Shown in pieces: positions 16,514 through 25,199 of a DNA stretch of 52,459 nucleotides. Where the stretch lies: assembly GCA_015068555.1 (NCBI GenBank), contig SVKI01000010.1:1-52459 (forward strand). The letters are read 5' to 3'. The DNA is from Oscillospiraceae bacterium. GTDB lineage: Bacteria; Bacillota; Clostridia; UBA1381; UBA9506. Made by a program: the position numbers and the translations under genes. The notes under the pieces are model-generated. The model made no database searches. It was not told the DNA's origin and saw only the letters and a list, made by a program, of their open reading frames with translations. The stretch's first letter is position 1. Each line of letters starts with the position of its first letter.

Positions 16514-16837
16514 ATGGCAAAGAAAAAAGCAGAATTCTTATTATATGAGGGTCGTCCGCTTCTGCGTGACGGTAACAAATTGTATTATGGTGATTTTAGC
16601 GAAAACTTTATCACTCGTTTCACCATCACAGAAACCAAAAAGGTAAACGACTTAGAAGTTGCTTCAAAGGTTATGATTGAACTGTTGGAGAAGAACGGCG
16701 AGGATATAAGTTCTGCTCGCTTAATCAAAAAAGCAGAGCGTGACAGTTTATATGCTGCTTTAGACATCGGCGTTTACTGGTTGGAAGACATCTTAGAGAT
16801 GGAAAAAGAATTTATGCAAAAATTAAATGCACAATGA
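16514..16837 (+). CDS. Conserved-looking small protein of unknown function
   Basis: A 107-residue soluble protein, start fixed by AAGGGAGA at 16500-16507. It begins MAKKKAEFLLYEGRPLLRDG, continues with LYYGDFSENFITRFTI, KKVNDLEVASKVMIELL and ends in a helical segment LYAALDIGVYWLEDILEME. It looks well folded and codon use is like its neighbours. I recall similar uncharacterised proteins in Clostridia but cannot verify this. It is the last gene of the dnaX-holB-ricT run, followed by a terminator at 16840. No function is proposed. Confidence 0.75.
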   Translation: MAKKKAEFLLYEGRPLLRDGNKLYYGDFSENFITRFTITETKKVNDLEVASKVMIELLEKNGEDISSARLIKKAERDSLYAALDIGVYWLEDILEMEKEFMQKLNAQ

Positions 16838-16839
16838 TA

Positions 16840-16870
16840 AACAGCCACCCTTTACGGGTGGTTGTTTCTT
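16840..16870. terminator. Terminator of the dnaX-ricT gene run
   Basis: AACAGCCACCC and GGGTGGTTGTT pair around TTTAC, followed by TCTTA. Confidence 0.75.
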
Positions 16871-16908
16871 ATTGAATCATAGTATTACTTGGTTTTAGCT
16901 GAATTTTA

Positions 16909-16937
16909 TTGACTTTATAAAGGAATATATATATAAT
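16909..16937 (+). promoter_or_regulatory. Promoter of ddh
   Basis: TTGACT, 17 bases, TATAAT, 45 bases ahead of the ATG. Confidence 0.85.
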
Positions 16938-16982
16938 AAATAAGGTAAATATGTTGATTTTGTAAACGAAAAGAGGAACAGC

Positions 16983-17966
16983 ATGAAGATTAAAATTGCA
17001 ATTGTTGGTTACGGTAATTTGGGCAAGGGCGTCGAATGTGCCATTTGCCAGAATGATGACATGGAGCTTTATGGTATTTTTTCCCGTAGAGATCCAAAAA
17101 CGCTTAAAACGCTGACCGGCGCCAAGGCTTTTCACATAGATGAAATTCTTTCTCATAAGGATGAGATTGATGTCTTGATTCTCTGCGGTGGCAGCGCAAC
17201 TGACCTGCCCACACAAACCCCGGAGCTTGCGAAAAACTTTAACGTTATTGACAGCTTCGACACGCATGCAAAGATTCCGGAACACTTTGCCGCCGTTCAT
17301 GCCTCTGCAACTGCCGGTAAAAAAGTGGCCATTATTTCATCCGGCTGGGATCCGGGCCTGTTTTCTGTAAACCGGTTATATGCCCAGGCTGTCTTGCCCG
17401 AAGGCGAAGATTACACCTTCTGGGGCAAAGGCGTAAGCCAGGGGCATTCTGATGCCATCCGCCGTATTGATGGCGTTTTAGACGCACGGCAGTACACTAT
17501 CCCTGTAGATGCTGCTCTCGCCGCCGCAAGAAGTGGTGAAAACCCCACGCTTTCGACCCGCGAAAAGCATATCAGAGAATGTTTTGTGGTCGCAGCTGAA
17601 GGAGCCGATTTAAAAAGAATCGAAAATGAAATCGTAACCATGCCCAATTACTTTGCCGATTACGACACCACGGTGCACTTCATCACCGCTGAAGAAATGG
17701 CCAAAAACCACAGCGGCATTCCCCACGGCGGTTTTGTAATCCGTTGCGGAAAAACCGGTTTAAATAAGGAAAATACGCATGTAATCGAATATAGCTTAAA
17801 GCTTGATTCAAACCCCGAATTTACTTCCTCAGTCATTGTAGCCTACGCAAGAGCGGCTTACAAAATGCAGGCAGAAGGTCAAACCGGTTGCAAAACCGTT
17901 TTCGATGTGGCACCGGCTTACCTGTCACCCAAATCTCCCGAAGAATTACGCAAAACAATCCTATAA
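16983..17966 (+). CDS. ddh: meso-Diaminopimelate D-dehydrogenase
   Basis: A 327-residue NADPH-dependent enzyme that makes meso-diaminopimelate in one step by reductive amination of tetrahydrodipicolinate, for lysine and peptidoglycan. The Rossmann N-terminus is IAIVGYGNLGKGVE; other family segments are GIFSRRDP, SFDTHAKIPEHF, SSGWDPGLFSVNR, GKGVSQGHSDAIRRI and the C-terminal ARAAYKMQAEG. Length matches characterised enzymes. It is monocistronic, with its own promoter and terminator. The call implies a meso-DAP type cell wall or lysine synthesis by this route. Confidence 0.95.
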   Translation: MKIKIAIVGYGNLGKGVECAICQNDDMELYGIFSRRDPKTLKTLTGAKAFHIDEILSHKDEIDVLILCGGSATDLPTQTPELAKNFNVIDSFDTHAKIPEHFAAVHASATAGKKVAIISSGWDPGLFSVNRLYAQAVLPEGEDYTFWGKGVSQGHSDAIRRIDGVLDARQYTIPVDAALAAARSGENPTLSTREKHIRECFVVAAEGADLKRIENEIVTMPNYFADYDTTVHFITAEEMAKNHSGIPHGGFVIRCGKTGLNKENTHVIEYSLKLDSNPEFTSSVIVAYARAAYKMQAEGQTGCKTVFDVAPAYLSPKSPEELRKTIL

Positions 17967-17975
17967 AAATAACCA

Positions 17976-18014
17976 TAAAAAAGGTGTAACCGCTTCTGCG
18001 GTTACACCTTTTTT
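17976..18014. terminator. Bidirectional terminator between ddh and tautomerase gene
   Basis: AAAAAGGTGTAACCGC and GCGGTTACACCTTTTT form a perfect stem around TTCT, A-rich on the left and T-rich on the right, between converging genes. Confidence 0.92.
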
Positions 18015-18245
18015 TCACATTGGTTTATATTCAGGCTTCTTATATAAATTTGCCTCGTCCTTCATAATTTCAGGATAAAAAACCTTTTCGCCCCATTCCT
18101 TGGGGTCGTAATCGTAGATTGAAACACTTACATGTTCCGGCGTGCATCCTAAGGTTTCCTGCAGGGCTTTGGAAAGCGCCTCTGTCACCGCCTTCTTCTG
18201 CTCTTCTGTTCTACCCTGATACATTTTTAATGTTATGTGTGGCAT
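18015..18245 (-). CDS. 4-Oxalocrotonate tautomerase family protein
   Basis: A 76-residue tautomerase-superfamily protein. After Met removal the N-terminal proline (MPHITLKMYQGRT) would be the catalytic base, and the beta-alpha-beta fold with HVSVSIYDYDPKEWGE is visible. It is a little longer than 4-OT proper (about 62 residues). The physiological substrate is unknown; no aromatic degradation genes are near. It follows trkH by 17 bases and may be the last gene of the hslO-trkA-trkH unit. Confidence 0.85.
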   Translation of the reverse strand: MPHITLKMYQGRTEEQKKAVTEALSKALQETLGCTPEHVSVSIYDYDPKEWGEKVFYPEIMKDEANLYKKPEYKPM

Positions 18246-18262
18246 TGTGTAACACTCCTTTT

Positions 18263-19708
18263 CTATCTTCTTTTCCAGGTTGAAAGACTAAATAAAGTTA
18301 TAATGGGTAAAAATTCCAAACGACCGGCTAACATATCTACAGAAAGTACCAGCTTAGAAAAACCGGAAAGTGAGGCAAAATTGCTTACCGGTCCCACCGC
18401 TTCAAGACCTGGTCCCACATTGTTAAGGCAGGTGCCGACTGCCGTGAATGTGCTTGCAAAAGATAGATTGTTGAGCGATACGAGCAACATGGATATTACA
18501 TAAATGAACACATACATCGACATGTACGACATAACACCCAAATATGTTTTTTCGTCTACTGCCTTGCCCTCTAACTTAAGGCTGGAAACCGAACGCGGTC
18601 TAAGCTGGTGGCGCATCTCGTGAAAGACTGTTTTAAACAAAATCACCACACGGGAGATTTTAATACCGCCACCTGTTGAACCGGCCATGGCACCAAAGAA
18701 CATGAGCAATATCAAAATACTTTGGGATAAGAGTGGCCACTGTCCGTAGTCCGCCGTAATAAAGCCGGTTGTTGTTATAATGGAGCTGACCTGAAATACG
18801 GCATAGCGAAAAGCCTCCAAAAAGCTCGCATACTGAGACGAAATGTTTAAGGTAATAATCACTGCGGCCACAACTATAATACCCAAAAACCATCGTAATT
18901 CTTCGCTTTTTAACGCCTGCAGAACTCTACCCGTTAAGATCAAATAAAACAAAGTGAAATTGACGCCAAACAAAATCATAAAAATCGTAATGATAGCATC
19001 AATCGCCACGCTGCCATAGGCCGCTATACTTGCATTTTTTGTAGAAAATCCCCCGGTACCGGCTGTAGAGAACGAGTGCAGCAGGCTATCAAACCAAGAC
19101 ATGCCAGCAATACGCAAACAAACAACCTCAAGTAAAGTCAAGACAATATAGATTCCGTATAAAATCCGCGCCGTACTGCGCATGCGGGAAACCAGCTTGC
19201 CCACTTGCGGGCCCGGCACCTCTGCACGCATCAGATGAATTGACTGGCTGGCGTGGCTTTTGGGAAGCACGGCAAGCACAAATACAAGCACACCCATACC
19301 ACCTATCCAATGCGTAAAGCTGCGCCAGAACAACGAACTTAAACAAAGCTTCTCAATATCCGTTAAGATTGTTGCACCGGTTGTTGTAAATCCTGATACC
19401 GTTTCAAAAAAAGCATCAATAAAAGAAGGGATTTCACGGCTCAAATAAAAAGGCAAAGCGCCAAACAATGAAGTGAAAATCCATACCAGAGCCACAATAA
19501 CAAAACCTTCTTTTGCATACAACTCACTATGCTTCGGTTTTTTAACGCTAAAAGCAAAGCCGAGGACAAGCTGGCAAGCAATTGCAAGCAAAAAACCGGT
19601 TACAGTATTCTCATGATTGATTATGGCCACAAGAAGGGGTAAACACGTCAGCAGCGCCATAATCACCATAATGCGCCCAATCAGGTAGGCCACCATTTTA
19701 TAGTTCAT
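18263..19708 (-). CDS. trkH: Trk-type potassium uptake protein, membrane subunit
   Basis: A 481-residue integral membrane protein with about ten to twelve hydrophobic segments. The four pore-loop filter segments are visible: TTTGAT (about 110), STAGTGGFS (about 225), TTTGFI (about 318) and LNNVGPG (about 435). It moves K+ through the membrane and needs the TrkA gating subunit encoded 14 bases upstream. AGGAGGTC precedes the ATG. Confidence 0.95.
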   Translation of the reverse strand: MNYKMVAYLIGRIMVIMALLTCLPLLVAIINHENTVTGFLLAIACQLVLGFAFSVKKPKHSELYAKEGFVIVALVWIFTSLFGALPFYLSREIPSFIDAFFETVSGFTTTGATILTDIEKLCLSSLFWRSFTHWIGGMGVLVFVLAVLPKSHASQSIHLMRAEVPGPQVGKLVSRMRSTARILYGIYIVLTLLEVVCLRIAGMSWFDSLLHSFSTAGTGGFSTKNASIAAYGSVAIDAIITIFMILFGVNFTLFYLILTGRVLQALKSEELRWFLGIIVVAAVIITLNISSQYASFLEAFRYAVFQVSSIITTTGFITADYGQWPLLSQSILILLMFFGAMAGSTGGGIKISRVVILFKTVFHEMRHQLRPRSVSSLKLEGKAVDEKTYLGVMSYMSMYVFIYVISMLLVSLNNLSFASTFTAVGTCLNNVGPGLEAVGPVSNFASLSGFSKLVLSVDMLAGRLEFLPIITLFSLSTWKRR

Positions 19709-19722
19709 AACCCTGTGACCTC

Positions 19723-21081
19723 CTATGCAAAAATATCCTCTAAATTCTTCACATAACCATCCGTTGCTGTTACAATAACAACGCTGTCGCCAACCTCTAA
19801 ATGGCTGTCACCGTTAGGAATAATCACTCTGCCATGGCGAATGATGCAGGCAATCAGCATACCCTTTTTCATTTTCAATGCCTTTAGCGGCTTATCCGTA
19901 TAATGACTTTTATCGCGGATAGCAAATTCCAAAGCCTCAACCTGGCCGTTAACAATCTTATACAGCGTTTTGATGTCAGCATCTTTGGCATATTCCATCG
20001 CACGCACATAGCGGATGATGCGATTGGCCGTAATGACTTTTGGGGAAACAAAACTGTCTATTTCCATATGCTCTGCCATATTAGCAAACGAGCGTCTGTC
20101 GATTTTAGTAATTACCTTTGAAACGCCGAGCGTTTGTGCATACATGGCAAGAACCATGTTCTCTTCATCGATACCGGTCAGCACCACGCACGCATCAGAA
20201 CTGGCGAGACCTTCCTCCTGCAAGGTGGCATGGTCTGTTCCGTCGCCGTGGATAATCGTTGCCTTAGGAAGCATTTCAGAAAGCTCTAAGCACCGCTTTT
20301 CCGATTGCTCAATAATGCGGATATCAACGCCGGTATCGCTCAGCTGGCGAGCCAGATAGTAGCCAATCTTACCACCACCGATGATTAACACATGCTTGGA
20401 TTTCTGCTTAAACATGCCAATGTCCTTGAAAAAGGAAGCCAGGGCGCTGTGCGAGCCGGTGATATGGATTCTATCCCCTGCCAAAAGCATAAAGTCCCCG
20501 TCAGGGATGTACACTTCATCCTCACGCTGAACAGCACAGATTAAGACTTTTTCTTTACAGATTTTATATAACTCAGAAAGCTTATGTCCGGCTAAGTATC
20601 CATTTTCCGGCAGTCTGATTTCTGCTAAATCCACACGACCCTTAGAAAAGCAATCCAGCTTAATAGCAGAAGGAAAACGCAATACGCGTGAAATTTCCTG
20701 GGCTGCCTCAAATTCAGGATTAACAATCATGCTCAAGCCCAGTTCTTCACGAATAAAAACAAGCTGCTGCGCATATTCCGGATTACGCACGCGGGCAATG
20801 GTATGATCCGTGCCCAGTTTTTTTGCCATCAGACAGCTTAAAATATTCATCTCATCCGAGCTGGTTGCCGCTATCAGCAAATCAGCACGAGTCGCACCGG
20901 CCTCAACCAAAATGTTATAATTCGCGCCGTTACCGGAGAGACCTGCCACATCAAAGGCACTCACAGCGTGTTCAACAACCTCAGGATTGTTATCTATTAC
21001 CATCACATCATGGCCTTCCCGCGACAGATATTCGGTTAATATCATGCCGACCTTACCGTCTCCCACAATGATAATTCTCAT
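19723..21081 (-). CDS. trkA: Trk system potassium regulatory subunit TrkA
   Basis: A 452-residue cytosolic gating protein with two tandem RCK units. The first NAD-binding fold begins MRIIIVGDGKVGMILTEYL and the second VLIIGGGKIGYYLARQL (about 230); each is followed by an RCK_C domain (about 140-220 and 370-450). RCK_C domains bind c-di-AMP in several Bacillota, and the receptor DarA is also in this window; a link is inference. It lies between hslO (12 bases) and trkH (14 bases). Confidence 0.96.
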   Translation of the reverse strand: MRIIIVGDGKVGMILTEYLSREGHDVMVIDNNPEVVEHAVSAFDVAGLSGNGANYNILVEAGATRADLLIAATSSDEMNILSCLMAKKLGTDHTIARVRNPEYAQQLVFIREELGLSMIVNPEFEAAQEISRVLRFPSAIKLDCFSKGRVDLAEIRLPENGYLAGHKLSELYKICKEKVLICAVQREDEVYIPDGDFMLLAGDRIHITGSHSALASFFKDIGMFKQKSKHVLIIGGGKIGYYLARQLSDTGVDIRIIEQSEKRCLELSEMLPKATIIHGDGTDHATLQEEGLASSDACVVLTGIDEENMVLAMYAQTLGVSKVITKIDRRSFANMAEHMEIDSFVSPKVITANRIIRYVRAMEYAKDADIKTLYKIVNGQVEALEFAIRDKSHYTDKPLKALKMKKGMLIACIIRHGRVIIPNGDSHLEVGDSVVIVTATDGYVKNLEDIFA

Positions 21082-21093
21082 ACTGATTCCCTC

Positions 21094-21957
21094 CTACACA
21101 AGCAGGTCTTGTAATTCCTCTTTGCTAAAACGATACACCTTTGGGCAGAACTGACAGGTAATCTCCGCTCCGCCGTCTTTTTCTATCATATCACAGAGCT
21201 CTTCTTTACCAAGGCTGATAAGAGCCCGACAAATTTTATCCCGGTTGCAATCACAACGATATTCATATTCTGCACCGTCTAAATATTTAATGGTAAAGCC
21301 TTCTGTCAGTTTTTCAATAATTTCCTCAGCTGTAAGGCCATCTTCCAGCATTGTCGTAAGTGGCGGCAATGCATTTAAATTTTCTTCCAGGCGAATCGCC
21401 ACAGCATCACTTGCTCCGGGCATCAGCTGCACAATAAATCCGCCTGCCTGCTTGGCGCTTAAATCCGTATCCACCAAAACGCCCAAGGCAATCGCGGTCG
21501 GTGTTTGTTCCGACTTTGCATAATAATAGGTAAAATCTTCACCAATCTCGCCGGTTACAAGCGGGACTCGGCCCACATACGGATCCTTCATGCCCAGGTC
21601 GCGCGATATAGCCAAAGAGCCTTTGCCCACAGCACCGCCGACATCTAACTTACCTCTCTTTAGCGGCATGTCTACCAACGGCTCATAGGCATAGCCTTTT
21701 ACCATGCCGGCACCATCCGAAGAACAAACCATGCCTTTTAAGGGGCCGTCACCTTTAATATACACGGTTACATTATCCGTCGGAGCCTTCAGCATAGAAC
21801 CCATAAGCGCTGTCATCGTCAGCGTTCTGCCCAAAGCCGCCGTCACTACGGGTGATGTGTGGTGAATGGATTGCGCCGCATTCACAATATCACGGCTGTC
21901 TATAAAACTGATACGAAGATTACCTTCTGTATCGATCACTCTTGTTATCTTTCCCAT
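21094..21957 (-). CDS. hslO: Redox-regulated chaperone Hsp33
   Basis: A 287-residue holdase chaperone activated by oxidative unfolding. Most of the length is the substrate-binding core (starting ITRVIDTEGNLRISFIDSRD); near the C-terminus CDCNRDKI and CQFCPKVY are the four zinc-binding cysteines (CxC and CxxC) that act as the redox switch. It leads the hslO-trkA-trkH operon. Its promoter lies inside a palindrome (21996-22020), suggesting repression at that site. Confidence 0.96.
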   Translation of the reverse strand: MGKITRVIDTEGNLRISFIDSRDIVNAAQSIHHTSPVVTAALGRTLTMTALMGSMLKAPTDNVTVYIKGDGPLKGMVCSSDGAGMVKGYAYEPLVDMPLKRGKLDVGGAVGKGSLAISRDLGMKDPYVGRVPLVTGEIGEDFTYYYAKSEQTPTAIALGVLVDTDLSAKQAGGFIVQLMPGASDAVAIRLEENLNALPPLTTMLEDGLTAEEIIEKLTEGFTIKYLDGAEYEYRCDCNRDKICRALISLGKEELCDMIEKDGGAEITCQFCPKVYRFSKEELQDLLV

Positions 21958-21990
21958 GTTTCTCTTCCTTGTCTTTTGTATTTACTTTAC

Positions 21991-22020
21991 ATTATATTGC
22001 ATTTTAAACATAAATGCAAT
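21991..22020 (-). promoter_or_regulatory. hslO promoter inside an inverted repeat
   Basis: On the minus strand TTGCAT, 17 bases, TATAAT. The -35 box and spacer are covered by ATTGCATTT-N7-AAATGCAAT (21996-22020), a nine-base inverted repeat that could be the operator of a repressor. It is not the CIRCE heat-shock sequence. Confidence 0.6.
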
Positions 22021-22088
22021 GTTTATTCTATCAAAAACATTTTTTTCTTATGATAAATACAAAAAAGACAGTTTTTTCTCTTTATTTG

Positions 22089-22691
22089 TTACTCTTTGTT
22101 CCTTCTGCGCACAAATGACCACAGGATAATGGAAATCTGGCCGATGATACCGGGTAAATATAAAAGCGCCGTTTGGATAGAAAAGTACAGAAATGACATA
22201 TGTATAGCAAACAGCACTGACCACATCAGGCAGGAAATAATCAGATAATTCCTTCTTGGATTAAACCAAAGTGTGTTGAAAACCAAGCGCACCACAATAG
22301 CAAGCGGCAGGGCAAAAACAAAATACAGCCATTGAAAGGTGACCTCCTGAAGAATCATTGTGGTGATCACAAACGCAAGCAACACCAAAAGCCAGACAGC
22401 AGCCTCTGCCAAATAGCTGATAATATGCCGGTTATACTTCCCTGCTCCTTGTTCCCGCAGCTTTGCAACCTGTTCGGGTTTGTCACTCATGACAAGCGCA
22501 TCAAGAGAAACATGAAAAAACTCTGCCATTTCTACCAGTGCTGCAATGTCAGGCGTGGATTCCGCCCGTTCCCATTTCGATATGGTTTTGTCTGAATAAT
22601 GCAGCTGGTCAGCAAGCTCCAATTGCGTCATATCACGAAGTGTTCTGAGCTTGATGATGTTTTGTGCCAATCTAATTTTTGTATCCTTCAT
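22089..22691 (-). CDS. XRE-family regulator with C-terminal membrane domain
   Basis: A 200-residue protein joining a Cro/CI helix-turn-helix (about 10-65; MTQLELADQLHYSDKTISKW) to four hydrophobic helices (about 90-195). Membrane-tethered XRE proteins of this kind are common in Bacillota and are usually uncharacterised. GTATTAAGGAG precedes the ATG and a consensus promoter lies at 22724-22752. It is divergent from the second degV gene. A signal sensed at the membrane is inferred from topology only. Confidence 0.82.
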   Translation of the reverse strand: MKDTKIRLAQNIIKLRTLRDMTQLELADQLHYSDKTISKWERAESTPDIAALVEMAEFFHVSLDALVMSDKPEQVAKLREQGAGKYNRHIISYLAEAAVWLLVLLAFVITTMILQEVTFQWLYFVFALPLAIVVRLVFNTLWFNPRRNYLIISCLMWSVLFAIHMSFLYFSIQTALLYLPGIIGQISIILWSFVRRRNKE

Positions 22692-22723
22692 GAGAGTGCT
22701 CCTTAATACAATCTACCTTTTTT

Positions 22724-22752
22724 ATTATATGATGAAACAGACAAAAAATCAA
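22724..22752 (-). promoter_or_regulatory. Promoter of membrane XRE regulator
   Basis: On the minus strand TTGATT, 17 bases, TATAAT, 33 bases before the ATG. Confidence 0.75.
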
Positions 22753-22883
22753 GGCAAAAAAGTTCTCTCCGCTCCGTAGAATTGCCTCTCTACTGTTCAA
22801 AGAGCGCATTCTATCGCCGGTAGGTGGACGACAGATGACCCATATGATATGCTGAAAGTACAGTTATGAAAGGTGGTTTTATT

Positions 22884-23717
22884 GTGAGAAAAATTAAGAT
22901 TGTGGCTGATTCTTCAGCCAATATACAAAGCCTCAAGCAGATTGATTTTGCATCGGCGCCTCTCAAAATCATGACAGATGAGAGAGAATTCACAGATGAC
23001 ACAGCTCTCCGTGTTGAAGAAATGGTTCTGTTTTTTGATGCATACAAGGGTAAATCCAAAACATCCTGCCCCGGCCCGGCTGATTGGTTAGATGCCTTCG
23101 GCGATGCCGATGACATTTTCTGCCTGACCATCACAAGCGGACTCTCGGGAAGCTATAACGCTGCTTGTATTGCCAAAAAAATGTATGAATCCGAACATAT
23201 AGGCTCGCGCGTTTTTGTCATTGATACACTTTCGACCGGACCTGAAATGGAACTTTTGATTGAAAAAATCGAAGAATGTATTACGCAAAATATGAGCTAT
23301 GAGGAAATCTGCCCCCTTATCTCTTCCTATCAGCAGAAAACAGGTCTTATATTTATGCTGGAATCCTTAAAAAACTTCGCAGCAAACGGCAGAGTTTCCC
23401 CCGCCATCGCCCGCCTGACAGGTCTGCTTGGCATCCGCATCGTCGGCAAAGCCAGTGATGCGGGCACCTTAGAGCCTCTCAGCAAGTGTCGCGGCGAAAA
23501 CGCCTCACTAAAATCCATTTGCTCTCATCTACAGGCAAGTGGTTATCAGGGCGGAAAGATACGCATTGCACACAGTCAGAATCTCCCTGCCGCTATTCGC
23601 CTGAAGAATCTCATTAAAGAAAGTACCCCCTCTGCCGATGTTGCCATCAGAGAATGCAGAGGTCTTTGCAGCTATTATGCCGAAAAAGGCGGCTTGTTGG
23701 TTGGATTTGAGATATAA
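22884..23717 (+). CDS. DegV family fatty-acid-binding protein (second copy)
   Basis: A 277-residue DegV/FakB-type protein. The start is a GTG at 22884, seven bases after AAAGGTGG; an ATG at 22866 is in frame but overlaps that site. Motifs: KIVADSSANI, TITSGLSGSYNAA, VIDTLSTGPEMELL, ESLKNFAANGRVS and the C-terminal YYAEKGGLLVGFE. It is clearly diverged from the copy at 4343 (for example LKNFAANGRVS in place of LFFLKRGGRVS), so the two may bind different fatty acids. Confidence 0.86.
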   Translation: MRKIKIVADSSANIQSLKQIDFASAPLKIMTDEREFTDDTALRVEEMVLFFDAYKGKSKTSCPGPADWLDAFGDADDIFCLTITSGLSGSYNAACIAKKMYESEHIGSRVFVIDTLSTGPEMELLIEKIEECITQNMSYEEICPLISSYQQKTGLIFMLESLKNFAANGRVSPAIARLTGLLGIRIVGKASDAGTLEPLSKCRGENASLKSICSHLQASGYQGGKIRIAHSQNLPAAIRLKNLIKESTPSADVAIRECRGLCSYYAEKGGLLVGFEI

Positions 23718-23720
23718 CAT

Positions 23721-23779
23721 AAAAAAAGACCGGATTGCGGCAGCTCTCGTTAGGGAGCATCGCAATCCGGTCTTTTTTA
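23721..23779. terminator. Bidirectional terminator, end of the fumarate operon
   Basis: A 19-base stem (23721-23739 with 23761-23779; core GACCGGATTGCG/CGCAATCCGGTC) flanked by A7 and T6, with a smaller GCTC/GAGC hairpin in the loop. It separates degV from the 3' end of the fumarase genes and marks the end of the 13-gene operon. Confidence 0.9.
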
Positions 23780-23785
23780 TAGCAT

Positions 23786-24343
23786 TTATTTACGGTTAGC
23801 AAGATATGCTGCTCTACCCTCTTCGTATAGGTTATTGCCTTCGCTGTCAATAATGACAACCAGAGGCATATCTTCCACATACAGCTTACGCAGAGCCTCA
23901 GCACCTAAATCCTCAAATGCGATTAGTTCTGCACTTTTAATGCACTTTGCAAGCAGTGCACCCGCACCGCCGATTGCACCAAAGTAAACACCGCTATGCG
24001 CCTTCATGGCTTCCACAACTTCCGGCAGGCGAGCGCCCTTACCAATCATGCCACGTGCACCAACCGACATCATCGTCGGTGCATAGGCATCCATACGACC
24101 GCTTGTGGTCGGACCGGCAGAACCGATTACCTGACCGGGTTTAGCAGGCGTAGGGCCGACATAATAGATGGTCGCATCCTGCGGGTCAAAGGGAAGCTCC
24201 TCACCGCGAGCCAGTGCTTCGCACATTCTCTTATGACCTGCATCACGGGAGGTGTAAATGGTACCGGTTAAAAGCACTTCGTCACCGGCTTTTAAGCTTT
24301 TTGCAAGTTCCTCTGTAAGAGGTAATGTTATCTTTCTGGCCAT
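23786..24343 (-). CDS. fumB-like: Fumarate hydratase, beta subunit (Fe-S, class I)
   Basis: A 185-residue swivelling domain corresponding to the C-terminal part of class I fumarases (also TtdB of tartrate dehydratase). Segments: AGDEVLLTGTIYTSRDAGHK, YYVGPTPAKPGQVIGSAGPT, TSGRMDAY and MIGKGAR. With the alpha subunit it interconverts malate and fumarate using a [4Fe-4S] cluster. GGAGGTG for this gene lies in the end of the alpha gene, one base away. The tartrate dehydratase alternative is less likely given mdh and fumarate reductase in the same operon. Confidence 0.9.
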   Translation of the reverse strand: MARKITLPLTEELAKSLKAGDEVLLTGTIYTSRDAGHKRMCEALARGEELPFDPQDATIYYVGPTPAKPGQVIGSAGPTTSGRMDAYAPTMMSVGARGMIGKGARLPEVVEAMKAHSGVYFGAIGGAGALLAKCIKSAELIAFEDLGAEALRKLYVEDMPLVVIIDSEGNNLYEEGRAAYLANRK

Positions 24344-24344
24344 A

Positions 24345-25187
24345 TTAAAGCACCTCCGATTTATGACGGGTTACATGACAGTTAATGTTAATGGCACAGG
24401 GCATACCTGCGATATGTGTTGGCAGTGTTTCAATATTTAAGCCAATCGCTGTGGTTTTTCCGCCAAAGCCCTGAGGACCAATACCCAATTCGTTGATTTT
24501 TTCAAGCATTTCTTTTTCAAGGTCTGCATAAAACGGATCGGGATGAGAAGAATCGAGCGGTCTCATCAGTGCCTTTTTAGCAAGCAGCGCCGCCTTATCA
24601 AAGGTACCGCCGATACCCACGCCAACGACCATAGGCGGGCAGGGATTCGGACCGGCAGTTTCCACAGCTTCAATGATAAAATCTTTGATACCCTGCAGAC
24701 CTGCAGAAGGCTTAAACATGCGAATCATGCTCATGTTTTCGCTACCAAAGCCTTTGGGGCCAACAGTAATTTTTACCTGCTCACCGGGCACAATCTCAGT
24801 GTAGAGCATTGCCGGTGTATTGTCGCCGGTGTTGCCGCGACGCACGGGATCACCCACAACAGATTTACGCAAATAGCCTTTGTCATAACCGCGGCGAACG
24901 CCTTCGTTTACAGCATCTGTCAGGTCGCCGCCAACTAAGTGAACATCCTGACCGATTTCTAAAAATACGCAAGCCATGCCGGTATCCTGACAAATGGGCA
25001 CATTTTCGTTATCTGCAATTTCAAAATTTTCAATGATGTTATCCAAAACGCCTTTAGCGATTTCGCCGTCTTCACATGCACGGCAGCTTTTAATGGCACA
25101 TTTAACATCTTCGGGCAAATGATTATTTGCTTCAATACAAAGCTTTTCCACCACATCGGTGATTAAACTGACATTAAGTTCACGCAT
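24345..25187 (-). CDS. Fumarate hydratase, alpha subunit (Fe-S, class I)
   Basis: A 280-residue protein carrying the three cysteines of the catalytic [4Fe-4S] cluster, in CRACEDG, PICQDTGMA and NPCPPMVVGVGIGG. It makes the split form of class I fumarase, oxygen-sensitive and typical of anaerobes. Other family segments: GCCGKTT-type end is replaced by PQGFGGKTTAIGLNIE. AAAGGAG precedes the ATG. It lies 12 bases after the exchanger gene and is the step from malate (made by Mdh) to fumarate (used by the reductase). Confidence 0.92.
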   Translation of the reverse strand: MRELNVSLITDVVEKLCIEANNHLPEDVKCAIKSCRACEDGEIAKGVLDNIIENFEIADNENVPICQDTGMACVFLEIGQDVHLVGGDLTDAVNEGVRRGYDKGYLRKSVVGDPVRRGNTGDNTPAMLYTEIVPGEQVKITVGPKGFGSENMSMIRMFKPSAGLQGIKDFIIEAVETAGPNPCPPMVVGVGIGGTFDKAALLAKKALMRPLDSSHPDPFYADLEKEMLEKINELGIGPQGFGGKTTAIGLNIETLPTHIAGMPCAININCHVTRHKSEVL

Positions 25188-25199
25188 TGAAATTCTCCT

